DNA of 64,000 bases from Gordionus sp. m RMFG-2023 (Eukaryota; Nematomorpha; Gordioida; Chordodea; Parachordodidae), in assembly GCF_954871325.1 (NCBI RefSeq), contig NC_088777.1, forward strand, positions 3,722,509 through 3,786,508, written 5' to 3'. Shown piece by piece: positions 48,060-58,965 of this stretch. Positions within the stretch are counted from its first letter, which is position 1. The number at the start of each line of letters is the position of its first letter. The notes beneath the pieces were generated by a model. The model saw only the letters and a list, made by a program, of their open reading frames with translations, made no database searches and was not told the origin of the DNA. Both the position numbers and the translations under genes were made by a program.

Positions 48060-50440
48060 AGTCATGGTAAACGCTTGCTGCCAGGTGTGGTTAAAAAATA
48101 ATTTCACTTATTTAAATGGCATATTAGGAAACATGGTTCACCCGCTTGCCTTAATTCTGGAAAATTCTCCTTCCCTTCTCTCTTAGATCATTTTATTAGA
48201 TCTCCTCACTCGCGTGTTCCCAGATCTGATTGTTGTTCCTCAAGCTCTGTTGATTTATTTCTTGTTTCACATAAGTTCTGAGTTATATCTAGGATCCCTA
48301 TACCCGAGAATCGATATCAAAGTTTCTTCACGACATTTATAAATAATTTGAATTCAGATTTCCACTCTACACCCTAATGGTTAGACCTGATTAGTTTTTG
48401 TTGTTAAACCCAAAAATAAAATAAATAAATAATTTATTTGCCTCGATTAAGGAGAAAGTGTCCAATTTTGATAATATCATTATTGATGAATTTACTCCAT
48501 CCAACTCTTAAAATCCTAACTCTTTCCTTTTAAATTGATCTCCTAAAAATTAGACCCTGGAGATATGCTGCCCGAATTTTGACTTCTAACGATACTTCCC
48601 CAATCAACGCTACTATTTTTTAGAAATTTCTTGAAAAAAATTTATTGGCGTCCCCTTTTAACTTTCACCCGAATGGCTCTTCTCCTATTCCCTTTACCTG
48701 TCATGAAGTTCTTAAGTGCTTGAAGTCCTTTAAAAAAGTGACAAGTGATTTAGACAGGTTCAGATCAGGTTTTTTTTCTTGATTTAAGCCAATGCTTTGA
48801 TAGTGGTTTTATTGTCCCTTTACTAAAATCATTAACCCAACTTTGTAATAATATACTAATGCTCGAAGTTCCTCATTGTATACTCCCTTTTTGGTGCACG
48901 TCTTGTTTCTTTATTTAAACTGCATGGTGGGGTTATAGGCCAGTTCCCTTTTTCCCTCACAGTTTGGTTTTGAAGTTAGAGGTGGGTGAGAAGTGGCTTC
49001 ACATGTAGCACGTATTTTTATAGGCGGATGAGGTTAAAGTTAGACATCACAAATACCCTCAGCAGCATTCATGGGAGCTCATTTTTACCCTCTTTCTTAC
49101 AACATTTCCCCAAATATTAGAATTTCCCTAATTCCTGCTATGAATTACAAATTTGGCCTCTGAAGAGGGAATTCAGCAAGGTGATCAAATAGGTCCCTTG
49201 CTCTTTGCTATAGGTAATTTGATCAAAATTTTAAAAACTTATTTTAAATTAGACTTTAATTTATGGTATCTCGACGAGGGCCCTTATAACAGTTCTTTAC
49301 CCATTTTTATGTCGGCAAAACGAGTACTTTGAAATGAAAGTAGTTCCGAAAATTGGTCTTTTCTTAAATAGAAAGAAATGTGAAATATCTTCCCTCATCA
49401 ATAATGATTTTATTCCTTCCGCAGATTTTAAAATCATTGAACATAGGAACTTTGTCTTTTAAGTTCGCCTATCGGCATTTCAACTTCCTTTTGTCAAATT
49501 TTTTTTGACAATTTGATTCAATCTATTTTTAATTTGCTAAAGAATCTTCCTTATCTTCCCAAGCATCAGTTTTTTTTCCTCACCAAAAAATGTTTTTTAT
49601 TACATAAATTCTTCATCTTTAATCTTCCTCAGCTTTCTTTTATACAATTCCCTCCTTACGCCCTACGAATTAAAATTTAAAAATGTCATAGAATCCCTTT
49701 TACTCCAAAAGTTTTCTGATTTTAATTGGTCATTTGCCACTTTGCCTGCTTACGAGCTTGGCTTACTTTAATCCTTAAAGGATCTGAGCCAGTCATTTTA
49801 AGAGCTTTCTAGTTCCCATGCTTCAATGTGTATTTGAAATACTTTATTTGTGTCCTGATCTATAACCTTAAACTACTCAGAAATTCAAAAAAAAATCCTA
49901 ACGGCCATGAATAGCTAGACTCGATCCCGAATGGGAAAAAGGAAGCGTTACTCACAAACAATGTGTTTCAAATTGCCATTGAACATAGGCTAGGTTGTCA
50001 TATCCCGTTTTGAAATTTGTGCTGCCTGACAAGTTGATCCATTTTCTAGTGTTTCTCTTGCCTCAAAATCGGTGGCCCTTTTTTACGACATGACAATCTA
50101 AATAGGTTCGGCAAATCTTTGATGTCGGTCGGTTTCTCCAATAGCTTGGAGCTGTTAGGTCTTCTAAATGAGGATGGTGAACGCCCTAATGGCATGTCTT
50201 TACATCATTCTGGCTCGGCGACAAAAGACTTGTCCGAGATGTGTCATGTGTTACCTCATTTCCCGCTAATAGAAACTACTCTTGGAACTCCAAGAAATCT
50301 AAAAAATGCGATAAACACAGGTCCCTTTTTTATCTCTCTAATATTAGTGTTTTGGGAAACCCCGGTCACCAACCCCTAAAATTTTTTAAGTCAATTGGGT
50401 AAAAAAAATTTCAATAATAACGGGGATTCAAAACAAGTCC
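48060..50440 (+). mobile_element. degenerate non-LTR-type reverse transcriptase, copy B
   Basis: Motifs in order: ARILTSNDTSPINATIF (about 48560), CHEVLKCLKSFKKVTSDLD (48700), GARLVSLFKLHGGVIGQFPF (48896), GFEVRGG (48965), GIQQGDQIGPLLFAIGNL (49168), LWYLDEGP at the YLDD position (49261), CEISSLINNDFIPSADF (49380), and ERPNGMSLHHSGSATKDLSE (50180), the C-terminal KRPDGMTLIPW-type block. Motif order equals copies A and C, so all three are one family. Copy B is the most complete but carries many frame breaks and YLDD has become YLDE. Confidence 0.75.
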
Positions 50441-51818
50441 CTTTCCATCAAGCAAAAAATTTAATTTGAAATCCTAAAAGGAAATGTAAATAAAATTTTG
50501 ATAGCATTTTAATTATTTTCATAAATGTTACAATAACTGGGATATTAAATTCATAGGGAATTTAGCGCCTTCTTAAATTATTTGCTGAAGTCCATTTACA
50601 AATATTTAAATAATCTTATATAACCCGAAATGTATTCAAAGAAGTACAGATGATTATCTCACCCTATAAATCTCAAAACAATTTTAAACTTTTTAGTTTT
50701 TGAATATAAAAGTGTGGCTATTTTATACAAGGCAAAAGCACATTTCCAAACAAATTCAATTGTGATATAAACAAATTTATAGTTATATTAGCTTTTTATT
50801 ATTAAATATATATATATATATATATATATATAGAACAGAATGAATTCAGGGGAATATATATTTTTTAATTGCAAATTTCAAGAATGCAAGATACGGTTAT
50901 ACTTCCACCTAAAAAAAACGGTATTGAAAAAATTTTTCTTTAGGTAAGTTCCACGAGTTTTCGTATGTGCCCAAGCGTGTGTGGTTTAAATTTTCTATTC
51001 GTAACGATACCAAGTTATTGGATACTGTTAATGTAATTTATGGATAATATATAAAAAAGATAATATTCGATAAAAAGAATAAAATAATATTCATTCATTA
51101 TCTTTTAGCTATCATATATTTCCATTCCTTCCCTTCCATTTCCTTTCCCTAAAATTTTTGCCTTTACATTTACTTTTCCGAATTCCACACACATATATTG
51201 TACGGTATTGTATAATGACATCATACACAAAACGATCATTGCACCAATGCTTTCTAAACTGATTTCCATCTATAAAAGAGTGTTATTATTATTATTATAA
51301 TGTTAGAATAAAGCACCGTAGTTTCGATTATCAATGTTCTGTTGACTGCATTTAATCTCAATAAGTTAAATAATTGAATCCTCTCAAATAGTATTAGAGT
51401 TTTATCGTAAATTCCGTCGAATGACTTTCTAATCACCACCTTGGATGAGAGCTTTTATTGTATTATTGTTCGCTCTACTAAGATACAGTTGTGAAAACCT
51501 TTGTTTAAGATATAAAATATAATATTAATAATTTTATATCATTTATATGTTTAAACCTATAATCCATAATTTTCGATATAAATAAATGCTACTGAAATTT
51601 AAAAAAGTCATAATTAGTTTATTATTTTAAAAAAATTTATATTATCATGTAGTAGCTTAAAATAAAATAAATCTTTTAAATATTTTCTCCCATCATAAAC
51701 TAACTATTAGTAAATATTTTTAAGTATTTTTTATATTATTATTATTGGATTAAATTAAAGTATGAAATCTACGGTTAAGTGTGGAATATTATCTTATAGA
51801 ATAAAAGGTCATCTGAAT
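50441..51818. other. AT-rich DNA with one possible orphan exon
   Basis: A (TA)n tract lies at about 50804-50831. The only coding-like island is 50944-51047, listed separately. A minus-strand frame at 51254-51439 (FDGIYDKTLILFERIQLFNL) has no domain I recognise. Confidence 0.35.
50944..51047 (+). other. possible terminal exon of unknown protein
   Basis: After a tttctttag acceptor the frame gives 33 residues including EFSYVPKRVWFKFSIRN and KLLDTVNVIYG, then a stop. It is more GC-rich than its surroundings. No upstream exon or family could be identified. It could also be a relic of a mobile element. Confidence 0.3.
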
Positions 51819-52028
51819 TAGTGTTGTTAAATGGCTCGTTTTGAGCCTATTTTTAAAAATGGCCTCAATATTTCATCTAGAAATATATTATGCAAGCCTG
51901 AGTTTGTAGAAGGAACAAAGGTTTGGACATCTATTAGCGAAATCTCGAGGCTTAGGCAATATTTTTCTGGCTAAATTACTGAGTTAGCCGTTTCTAAAAA
52001 TTTCCAAACGAGCCGTTTAACAACACTA
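51819..52028. mobile_element. GTGTTGTTAAA-family miniature element
   Basis: Ends TAGTGTTGTTAAATGGCTCG and CGAGCCGTTTAACAACACTA; inverted ends extend about 30 bp. The flanks ATCTGAAT and ACCAGAAT match at 6 of 8. The 210-bp interior shares AGAAGGAACAAAG and TTTTTCTGGCTAAA with its relatives at 27841, 52508 and 53990. Confidence 0.75.
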
Positions 52029-52059
52029 ACCAGAATATACCATTTTTTAAGACTATTAT

Positions 52060-52255
52060 TATATATAGGGGAAATTTCATAACTCCGATTAAAAAAGTCC
52101 TATGTTTACACATCATGAGATAGGTATACTAAAGATGCTGGAATACATTTCCGGTAAGATCAGATCTTTAAATTTTAAAAGACACGCTCAAAAAATGATT
52201 CAAAATTGGAAATATAACACCCCTATACTATAACTATTTCCCCTAAGATAATGAT
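52060..52255. mobile_element. partial TTAGCGTCA-family palindromic element
   Basis: CTGGAATACATTTCCGGTAA, then ACACGCTCAAAAAATGATTC and AATATAACACCCCTATA follow the right half of copies A and B. Ends resemble TATAGGGG on both sides, so it may be a related family rather than a truncation. Confidence 0.45.
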
Positions 52256-52507
52256 GACTAAAAAATAATTATGTTTTTATGACAAATTCTTAAGAATCTA
52301 TTTATACCCCTATCCACTCAACAGAAACAAATTTTATATTATCAAAGTGTAATCTTAGTATAGAAAAATCTTTTTAAAACGCCTAGGTGGACAAGAATTT
52401 AGGTCTTGGACAATTCATAATATTTGTTTTGAGCGTTTATTAAAAATTTACAAATAATTGATGTTCATCATATTATATAGATTACAATAAATTTATATAT
52501 TTGGAGG

Positions 52508-52719
52508 CAGTGTTGTTAAACGGCTCTTTTTGAGCGGATTTTTAAAAACGGCTAGCTCAATACTTCATCCAATTACCCAAGTTTCTTCTTAATGATAGAA
52601 GGCACAAAGTTCAGACATATATTATCGAAGTCTTGAAGCTTAGCCAATATTATTCTGGCTAAAACATTGAGTTAGCCATTTTAAAAAATCGGCTCAAAAC
52701 GAGCCGTTTTATAACACTA
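52508..52719. mobile_element. GTGTTGTTAAA-family miniature element
   Basis: Ends CAGTGTTGTTAAACGGCTC and GAGCCGTTTTATAACACTA. The flanks TTTGGAGG and TTTGAAAG match at 6 of 8. At 212 bp it is almost the same length as the copy at 51819. Confidence 0.75.
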
Positions 52720-52932
52720 TTTGAAAGAATTATAAAATCAAATTTCTCACTCTTATATATCTTTAGTCAAAAATATATCGAATAGATTAGGATAATGATC
52801 ACGATGTTGCTCCCAACATAAATGTTTGTATTCTGTCGGTATAGCTAAAAATAAATAATATTTAATCTTTTTACAATGGTCAGTATTTCTTCATTATATA
52901 TATTTTAAAAAAAAATATGAAGCAGTTAAATA

Positions 52933-53170
52933 CAGGGGATGTCTAACCCCCGACGGGTTCAAGAATTTTCATTCTATTTAGTAAAAATTTTAATAAAAAA
53001 AACTTAATCGAATCCAAATTTCCTAAGAGAGGTCCGAACCCACCTCAGGTCCATATTCCACCTAAGTTCAATGAGTGGTCCTTTAATCGATCTTTGTTTG
53101 GTCTGTGGTCCTAAAATGCCCAGCCAAATAATTTTGAATTCCTGAACCCGGTTTTGGGTTCACACCCCTT
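52933..53170. mobile_element. hAT-type miniature element, GGGTTC-rich
   Basis: Starts CAGGGGATGTCTAACCCCC and ends GGGTTCACACCCCTT, bounded by a perfect 8-bp duplication GTTAAATA (52925-52932 and 53171-53178). The 238 bp carry GAACCC/GGTCC words typical of this hAT subfamily and no frame. Confidence 0.85.
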
Positions 53171-53207
53171 GTTAAATATTAGTAAATGTATATAAAATGG
53201 CCATTTT

Positions 53208-53308
53208 TTGTTAGACCAATTACGTGGTCTCGTTCATTGATAGTATAAATTGAGATATTTGCCCTTTATTATGTTTATAGCCCAGCTTCTGACGCAGGCA
53301 GCATCTTC
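53208..53308 (+). repeat. conserved 101-bp repeat, copy 1
   Basis: Aligns without gaps to 55209-55309 at about 86% (14 differences counted by eye). The best-kept blocks are GTGGTCTCGTTCATTGATAG and CCCAGCTTCTGACGCAGGCA. It is non-coding. Confidence 0.75.
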
Positions 53309-53989
53309 ACGAACAGGCGAACGTTGCTAAAGTCGATATATATAGGAAACAATATGACATTCATTCATACCATTTTACCTCTATAAGCATATACAAAATT
53401 TTAAGCTATATCCATTTCAACAAAATTTTATTTCTTATCTGAACTAGAAAAAAAAATTCAACACAAGATTTTATTATGCACAGCACAAATTTACTCCTTA
53501 TAACACTAATTTTTTAAAATCATTAAAATTTTTATTTCTTGTTTTTTCTTCTTCTTCTAAGTTTCTTACCAAATATCCACAAATGGGTTCCACAATAAAT
53601 ATTCCAAAGCATACAAATAGTAATTCACTATCAAGTAATCTTATATTACTTTTGACATATCCAAAACAACAATACAATCAATTTAATTTTTTCTCTTTTC
53701 AAATAGGCTTACATATCAATTACCGGTTCCATCATCAGCTTTCATCAATTAAATCTTAAAAAAGCGATGATGGGAAAAATGGACGTGAACCCACGCTCTT
53801 CATTACGAAGACTACGGAATATTACGTGAGTTAATTCAGCATTAAAAGAATTAGGCCATTATTAGATTACATGATAATATTTCAACATAATATAATATAA
53901 TATTTTTTTTAGATTTAGAGGAAGATATTAGTTTCAGAAGTTGTAAAACACATCACCTAGAAAAGTTAACCGTAAATTACACTAAAATT

Positions 53990-54150
53990 CAGTTTTGTTA
54001 AACGGCTCGTTTTGAGCCCATTAACGGCTGATTCAATATTTTATCCAGAAATAAATTATGAAAGCCTTTTTGCTCATAGAAGAAACGTGTCTAGACATAT
54101 ATTATCGAAATCTCGAGGATTAGTCAGTATTTTTCTGGCTAAAATATTGA
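53990..54150. mobile_element. GTGTTGTTAAA-family miniature element, 3' truncated
   Basis: Starts CAGTTTTGTTAAACGGCTCG and keeps the family interior (TTATCGAAATCTCGAGG, TTTTTCTGGCTAAAATATTG) but lacks the right inverted end. Confidence 0.65.
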
Positions 54151-55051
54151 CTACTAAAATTATTTTATCCCAATAAAATGTAATCATATGTTTACAACAA
54201 TTTTTCTATAGATAATAAATGGAATTAAGCCTACTTTCTATGTAATAAAGTAATATGATTTAAAAATATAATAATAAAAAAATAATAATATAAAATTAAT
54301 AATAATGGGCCATCTTGCGGATCGAATTTTATAGAGTTATGTATTTTTAATTTTATATAAAAAATTACACTAAAAGATTTCTATTTAAATGATTAAAGTA
54401 AATATACAATTACTAATCTAATAATTTAATTTTTTGTAACTTGTTTATATCAGTAGAAAAATTCTTAAGAAAATGAATCTAGATTCATTTAATATAATAT
54501 GAAGTTTTTTAGAATAAATCAAAGTTACGAGTTTAATTTAATTTAATTTATTTTAAAATTTTAGCAATTATTTTAAAACTAAAAAATCATATAAAACAAT
54601 TTTTATATTAGCATAATAATTTATATAAAAAAAATCAATCTTCACAATTTATAAAAAAAATCAATTTATATAATCATAAAAAAAACGATTTAAAGGTTAG
54701 TATTAATCGGTCATATCAACATTCCACCCTTTAAAAAATAATCTCCACCCAGATTTTTCTTGCATGTGAATCTTATCGTACAGTCAACGTTTCTTGATGC
54801 TTATATTGTCATCATTTGTATATTTCATTAACTTTTGCTATTGACATCAATCAACTGTAAACAACTTTCGCCGGTTTTCCTGACCCCCATGTGGAACAAA
54901 AATTTTCTTCTTGAAAGAACCACGAAGTGTTGCCCTTAATTTTGAAAGAAATCAAGTTTGGGTTCTATCAGTTGGAAGAAATGATTGATAGCTGTTTTAT
55001 ATAAGAAACCAATTTATAGTAATTTCCCTAATAGTTTTCCATGATAATTCG
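54151..55051. other. AT-rich intergenic DNA
   Basis: No gene is supported. CCATCTTGCGGATCGAATT near 54310 recurs near 58148 and resembles the ends of the elements at 20835 and 62241. Confidence 0.35.
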
Positions 55052-55139
55052 TAGTGATCTGCTTCGGGCCTAATTTGTCAAGCCCGGTCCGGCCCAACAT
55101 TTTTTTATGGGCCGGGTACGAGCTAGGCCCAGATCTCTA
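55052..55139. mobile_element. 88-bp GGCCCGG miniature element
   Basis: Left TAGTGATCTGCTTCGGGCC and right GGCCCAGATCTCTAA are imperfect inverted ends around AGCCCGGTCCGGCCC-type words. It is related to the relic at 60749-61035. Confidence 0.55.
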
Positions 55140-55208
55140 ATTATTCTTTAGAGAAAGATTTATGGGCAGAATGGGGTATGTTTTGGTCGGGAAATGTTTA
55201 TATATTAT

Positions 55209-55309
55209 TTGTTGAACCAATCACGTGGTCTCGTTCATTGATAGTAAAAACTGAGATGGTTGCTCGTTATTTTGTTCTTAGCCCAGCTTCTGACGCAGGC
55301 AGCGTCTAC
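55209..55309 (+). repeat. conserved 101-bp repeat, copy 2
   Basis: Partner of 53208-53308, 2.0 kb away in the same orientation. On the complementary strand it contains CACGTGATTGG, joining an E-box-like CACGTG and a CCAAT-box-like ATTGG. Confidence 0.75.
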
Positions 55310-55779
55310 AAATTCTCTATTATATATTATTAGAATATTCATCATAATTTTTCTTTTATTTTATTATTATAAATTATTTTTTTATCCCCTTTAACCAAAA
55401 ACAATTTAACTTTTATATCTTTTTTTAACAATAAAAAAATAAGCAATTATAAAATAAAATTGTTAATAAAAAAAATGTAATATGATATATAAAAAACGTT
55501 AATATTAAATTTTCACCGAAACGTATATCAAACAAAATCAGATTTTTTAACATAAACAAAAAAAATAAATTTTTAATTATTTATAATAAATATATTGTAA
55601 TTTAAAATTAAATTATAAATCAAAGCAAATAATGAATATATTAACGTATAAATATATTAAAAAGCGACAAAAGGAATATGAATGAAAAATTTAAAAATAA
55701 ACAATGAAGACAGTGGATAAAATAAATCGCGGAAAAAATGGTCTAAGATAGCTCTTTGGCTAGTAGACTCATTGAAGCT

Positions 55780-57330
55780 GATGTAATGGCTATCAGGATT
55801 GATTTGGCAAGCCTTTGTCGAAGAAGAAACCCCTCGCGATGTTCTTCCGAGTGCTTGCTTGTCCTAAATTAGCTAAGGCAAGTTTGCCAAAGCTGGTAAG
55901 TGTGGTTGAAATAATTGGAATGAAACAATGGTCATTAGTAATTTCTGTGTATTTCGAGGCTTTAAACTGTTCCTTTTGGTCAATGATGTTGAAGGCTTGG
56001 CTAGATGGGGCAAGGGGGTCAATACATGAAAAGTCCTATACCAATAATTGGCCTCTCCTCCAGGAAATTTAAGTGATGCCGTCAGGTTGTTTACTATCAG
56101 ATCTAAAAAGAATCTGGGCTTCAAGTATGGATGGGATTTGTGCTGATTTTTAGGCATGTTGGATGATTGAATTACATTGCCTGTGTTTTATGAATCAACC
56201 ATTGCAGAAGCGACATTGTAAACATGTCTTACATTCGTTAAACGGGCGAGTTGCAGGAACAGATGTGAGGGTGGGTGATTAAGCAATTTAGACGAATAAT
56301 TCCTATGGCGTGGGTAAGTTAGTTGTTGGAAAGTTGAAGTTGTAGATTGACTAAAGAAATGCCTCGAGAAACTCATGTCCACTACTATTGAGCAGGGAAG
56401 AAAATAGGGTGCGGTCAGTTAATTGCTTGTTAGATAGGAGTTTCAACACAGCGAGCAACTATTGGAGCATCCCAGTCTTTCCGTCTAATAATTGAGGAGA
56501 GGGGGGTCGAGAATCAACATTATTTATGGCCTCAATTAAGGAAGGGTCTTCTTTAGAATGATGGGCGTTGGTTATTTGCTTTGACAGGAGAATACTAGAT
56601 ATGAAATAGGTTATTACTAGGTCATAATGAGATATAATGCCAAGTCCACCGGATTTGGTTGAGAGCGAAGCTTGGGCCTGAGGGGATTCGTTGAATCTTA
56701 GGTTTATAATATAGTAGGTTAGGTCTTTTATTCCGTTTTTGTATGTTTTTAGTGGTGAAGGATATTTAAAAATGAGTGTCGAGCTAGGTGCATAAAGAAT
56801 CCTTGGTATAAAAAATAAAATTTTAATAAGAAAAAGGACTTGTGTGAAGGAAGAAGAGTAAAGATGTCTTCCAGTTTAAGGATGATGTCAAGAGTTGAGG
56901 GAAGGAAGGTACAATTTGTCTCATGTACTCCTACAGGAGAACCAAAATATGTTAATTCATCAAGAGCAGTGAATTTGAAATTAAGAGTGTTTGGAGCGTT
57001 TGAATTCAATTTGGATAAATTCAGATTTTCTCGGTTTAAGAGAGAGTCGGATTGTAGTGCCCATTTCGTGAATTAACTTAACTGCTTTGTCAATTTTACT
57101 GCGTGAACCGCTTAAGATTCCATTATCGATGCACCAAGCATGAAGCGGAGTGTATTGACTTAATTATGTCATTGATTCCAAGACGAAAAAGATGATCCTG
57201 GGATCTCCTTGTTGAATATCGGTTGAAATTATTTTTTTCCATGTTGAATTGTAAAATTCAAGAGAAAAGGAATTTGATGTAAGCAGAAAAATAGAAACAA
57301 ATGGAATGTAAGAATGTGTTACGGAAAATT
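55780..57330 (-). mobile_element. degenerate non-LTR-type reverse transcriptase, copy C
   Basis: Read on the minus strand from high to low coordinates: DIQQGDPRIIFFVLES (about 57215), IDNGILSGSRSKIDKAVKLI at the YLDD region (about 57130), ALDELTYFGSPVGVHET (57009-56749 frame), FFLLKFYFLYQGFFMHLARH, SLSTKSGGLGI (about 56670), and LPHLAKPSTSL near 55980. The order equals copies A and B. The 5' part before QQGD is missing. Plus-strand frames here are shadows. Confidence 0.65.
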
Positions 57331-58539
57331 ATAAATTTTTGTGTATATTTCTTTTTTTTAATTATTTAATGTCATCAATTTTATTATAATGTACATAAAG
57401 AAAATGGGTAAATAGCACCTTTGTTAAGAAAAAACATAAAAGAGTAAATCTAGAAATGGTTTATATATTAACACGAATTGAAACCTCAGTTTAGGTTAAA
57501 CTCCTTATATATTGATAAATCAGTAACGCACGTTTGAAATATAATGAGAAATCTGTTAATTTTATTACAACTAATATTTCATGAAAAAATATATATGCCT
57601 TAAATGCATTCTAAGGGTTATGATTTTACAGTTACTTATTTTTTTAGCAATTCCGTCTATTTTATAATATAAGTTATATTTTAACATGTACATGTCAAAC
57701 TGCATTTCGGAAAGTATATTAATATATATTATAAGTCATGAAATTTGAAATTGTACGATTCGATAAAATACCATGGGCGATAAACAATCTCAAAAGTCGA
57801 TACAATTTAAAAGGGGCGATAAATAATAAAAGAAATGGTCAATTACTAAAAATACGATAATTGGATGAATTCTGATAATCGATAAATTTCATCTATAAAG
57901 GGAGAGATAGACACTGGGCTTATGAAGGGTGGGCGTGTTGCAGCTGTTGAAAATTGAAAAGTAAGTTATATTATATCTATCCCCAAAAACAATGCACAAT
58001 ATGAATAATAATATCCAAATGGATTGACATTTTCTTTGATATATTATTTTATTAAATTTCCATTATTAACAGCTGAAACAGTAATATACTTAAGAAATTA
58101 TAATAAAGAAAAAAAATGATAATTTAAAATTTATTATAAAATGAGCCATCTTGCGGATTGAATTTTATAAAGTTATATATTTTTATATTTAAAAATGATT
58201 ACCACTAAAGTGATTTAAAATCATCTATTAAATAGATTAAAGAAAACACAAATTATTAATATAATTAATTTAATTAATGAATATTATAACTTTGATGGAA
58301 GGCGCAACAAAAACAATTATTTTTTTATTTTATTATTTATTAATACATTAAAACTAACTAAAAATGTTTAACATTTTGTGATCTATACATACAAAAAATT
58401 TTATATTTGTAAATAAATTTTTGAACAACAAAGTTAAAAATAGATCAAATGTAACTATTTTTGTTTAAAGGTATATGCGTAAAGAAAATATGTATTTATC
58501 TACATTATAGTTAGTAAATGCTACTTCCTTAAAAGGCAT
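57331..58539. other. AT-rich intergenic DNA
   Basis: No gene is supported. A patch at 57757-57895 has repeated short CGATAA words. Confidence 0.35.
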
Positions 58540-58715
58540 TTATAAATGTAATATCATTACAGTTCTAAAAAACATGTCCTTAATTAGGGTTCCACAAGTA
58601 CCATAACCTTTCTTTAGGTGTAACTAAGGGATTCACAAATACAAGATCATTACAGTTCTATATATGTCTATAATTAGGGTTCCACAAGTACCAAAACCTT
58701 TCTTTAGATGTAACT
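58540..58715 (+). repeat. two-copy tandem duplication
   Basis: ATTAGGGTTCCACAAGTACC followed by AACCTTTCTTTAG[G/A]TGTAACTA occurs twice, about 90 bp apart, with ATCATTACAGTTCTA before each copy. Confidence 0.8.
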
Positions 58716-58904
58716 ATCTATGTACTGACCATGATTCAAATGTAGTATGATCTAGAAAATACATATATTTATATAATTAATAATTCTTGTTTAGTCTTCC
58801 ATTGTTGCACCGGATAAACCGCACCCAAAAATCAATCAGTTTATAAATATCTATAAATTTCAATAAAAAAAATAAAATAAAATAAAATCAAGAAATAAAA
58901 ATAA

Positions 58905-58965
58905 GTACGTACCGATGACATGTCGTAGCGATGACATGACGTCACGATGACGTAGTGAGGACATC
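58905..58965 (+). repeat. short GATGACATG/GATGACGT minisatellite
   Basis: About four imperfect 14-15 bp units of the form CGATGACATGTCGTAG and CGATGACGTAGTGAGG stand out as GC-richer than the AT-rich flanks. Confidence 0.6.

Noticed and set aside
55815-57076. Plus-strand frames over the third reverse-transcriptase relic
   Set aside because: The minus strand carries the ordered family motifs (QQGD, GSPVG), so the plus-strand frames are shadows.
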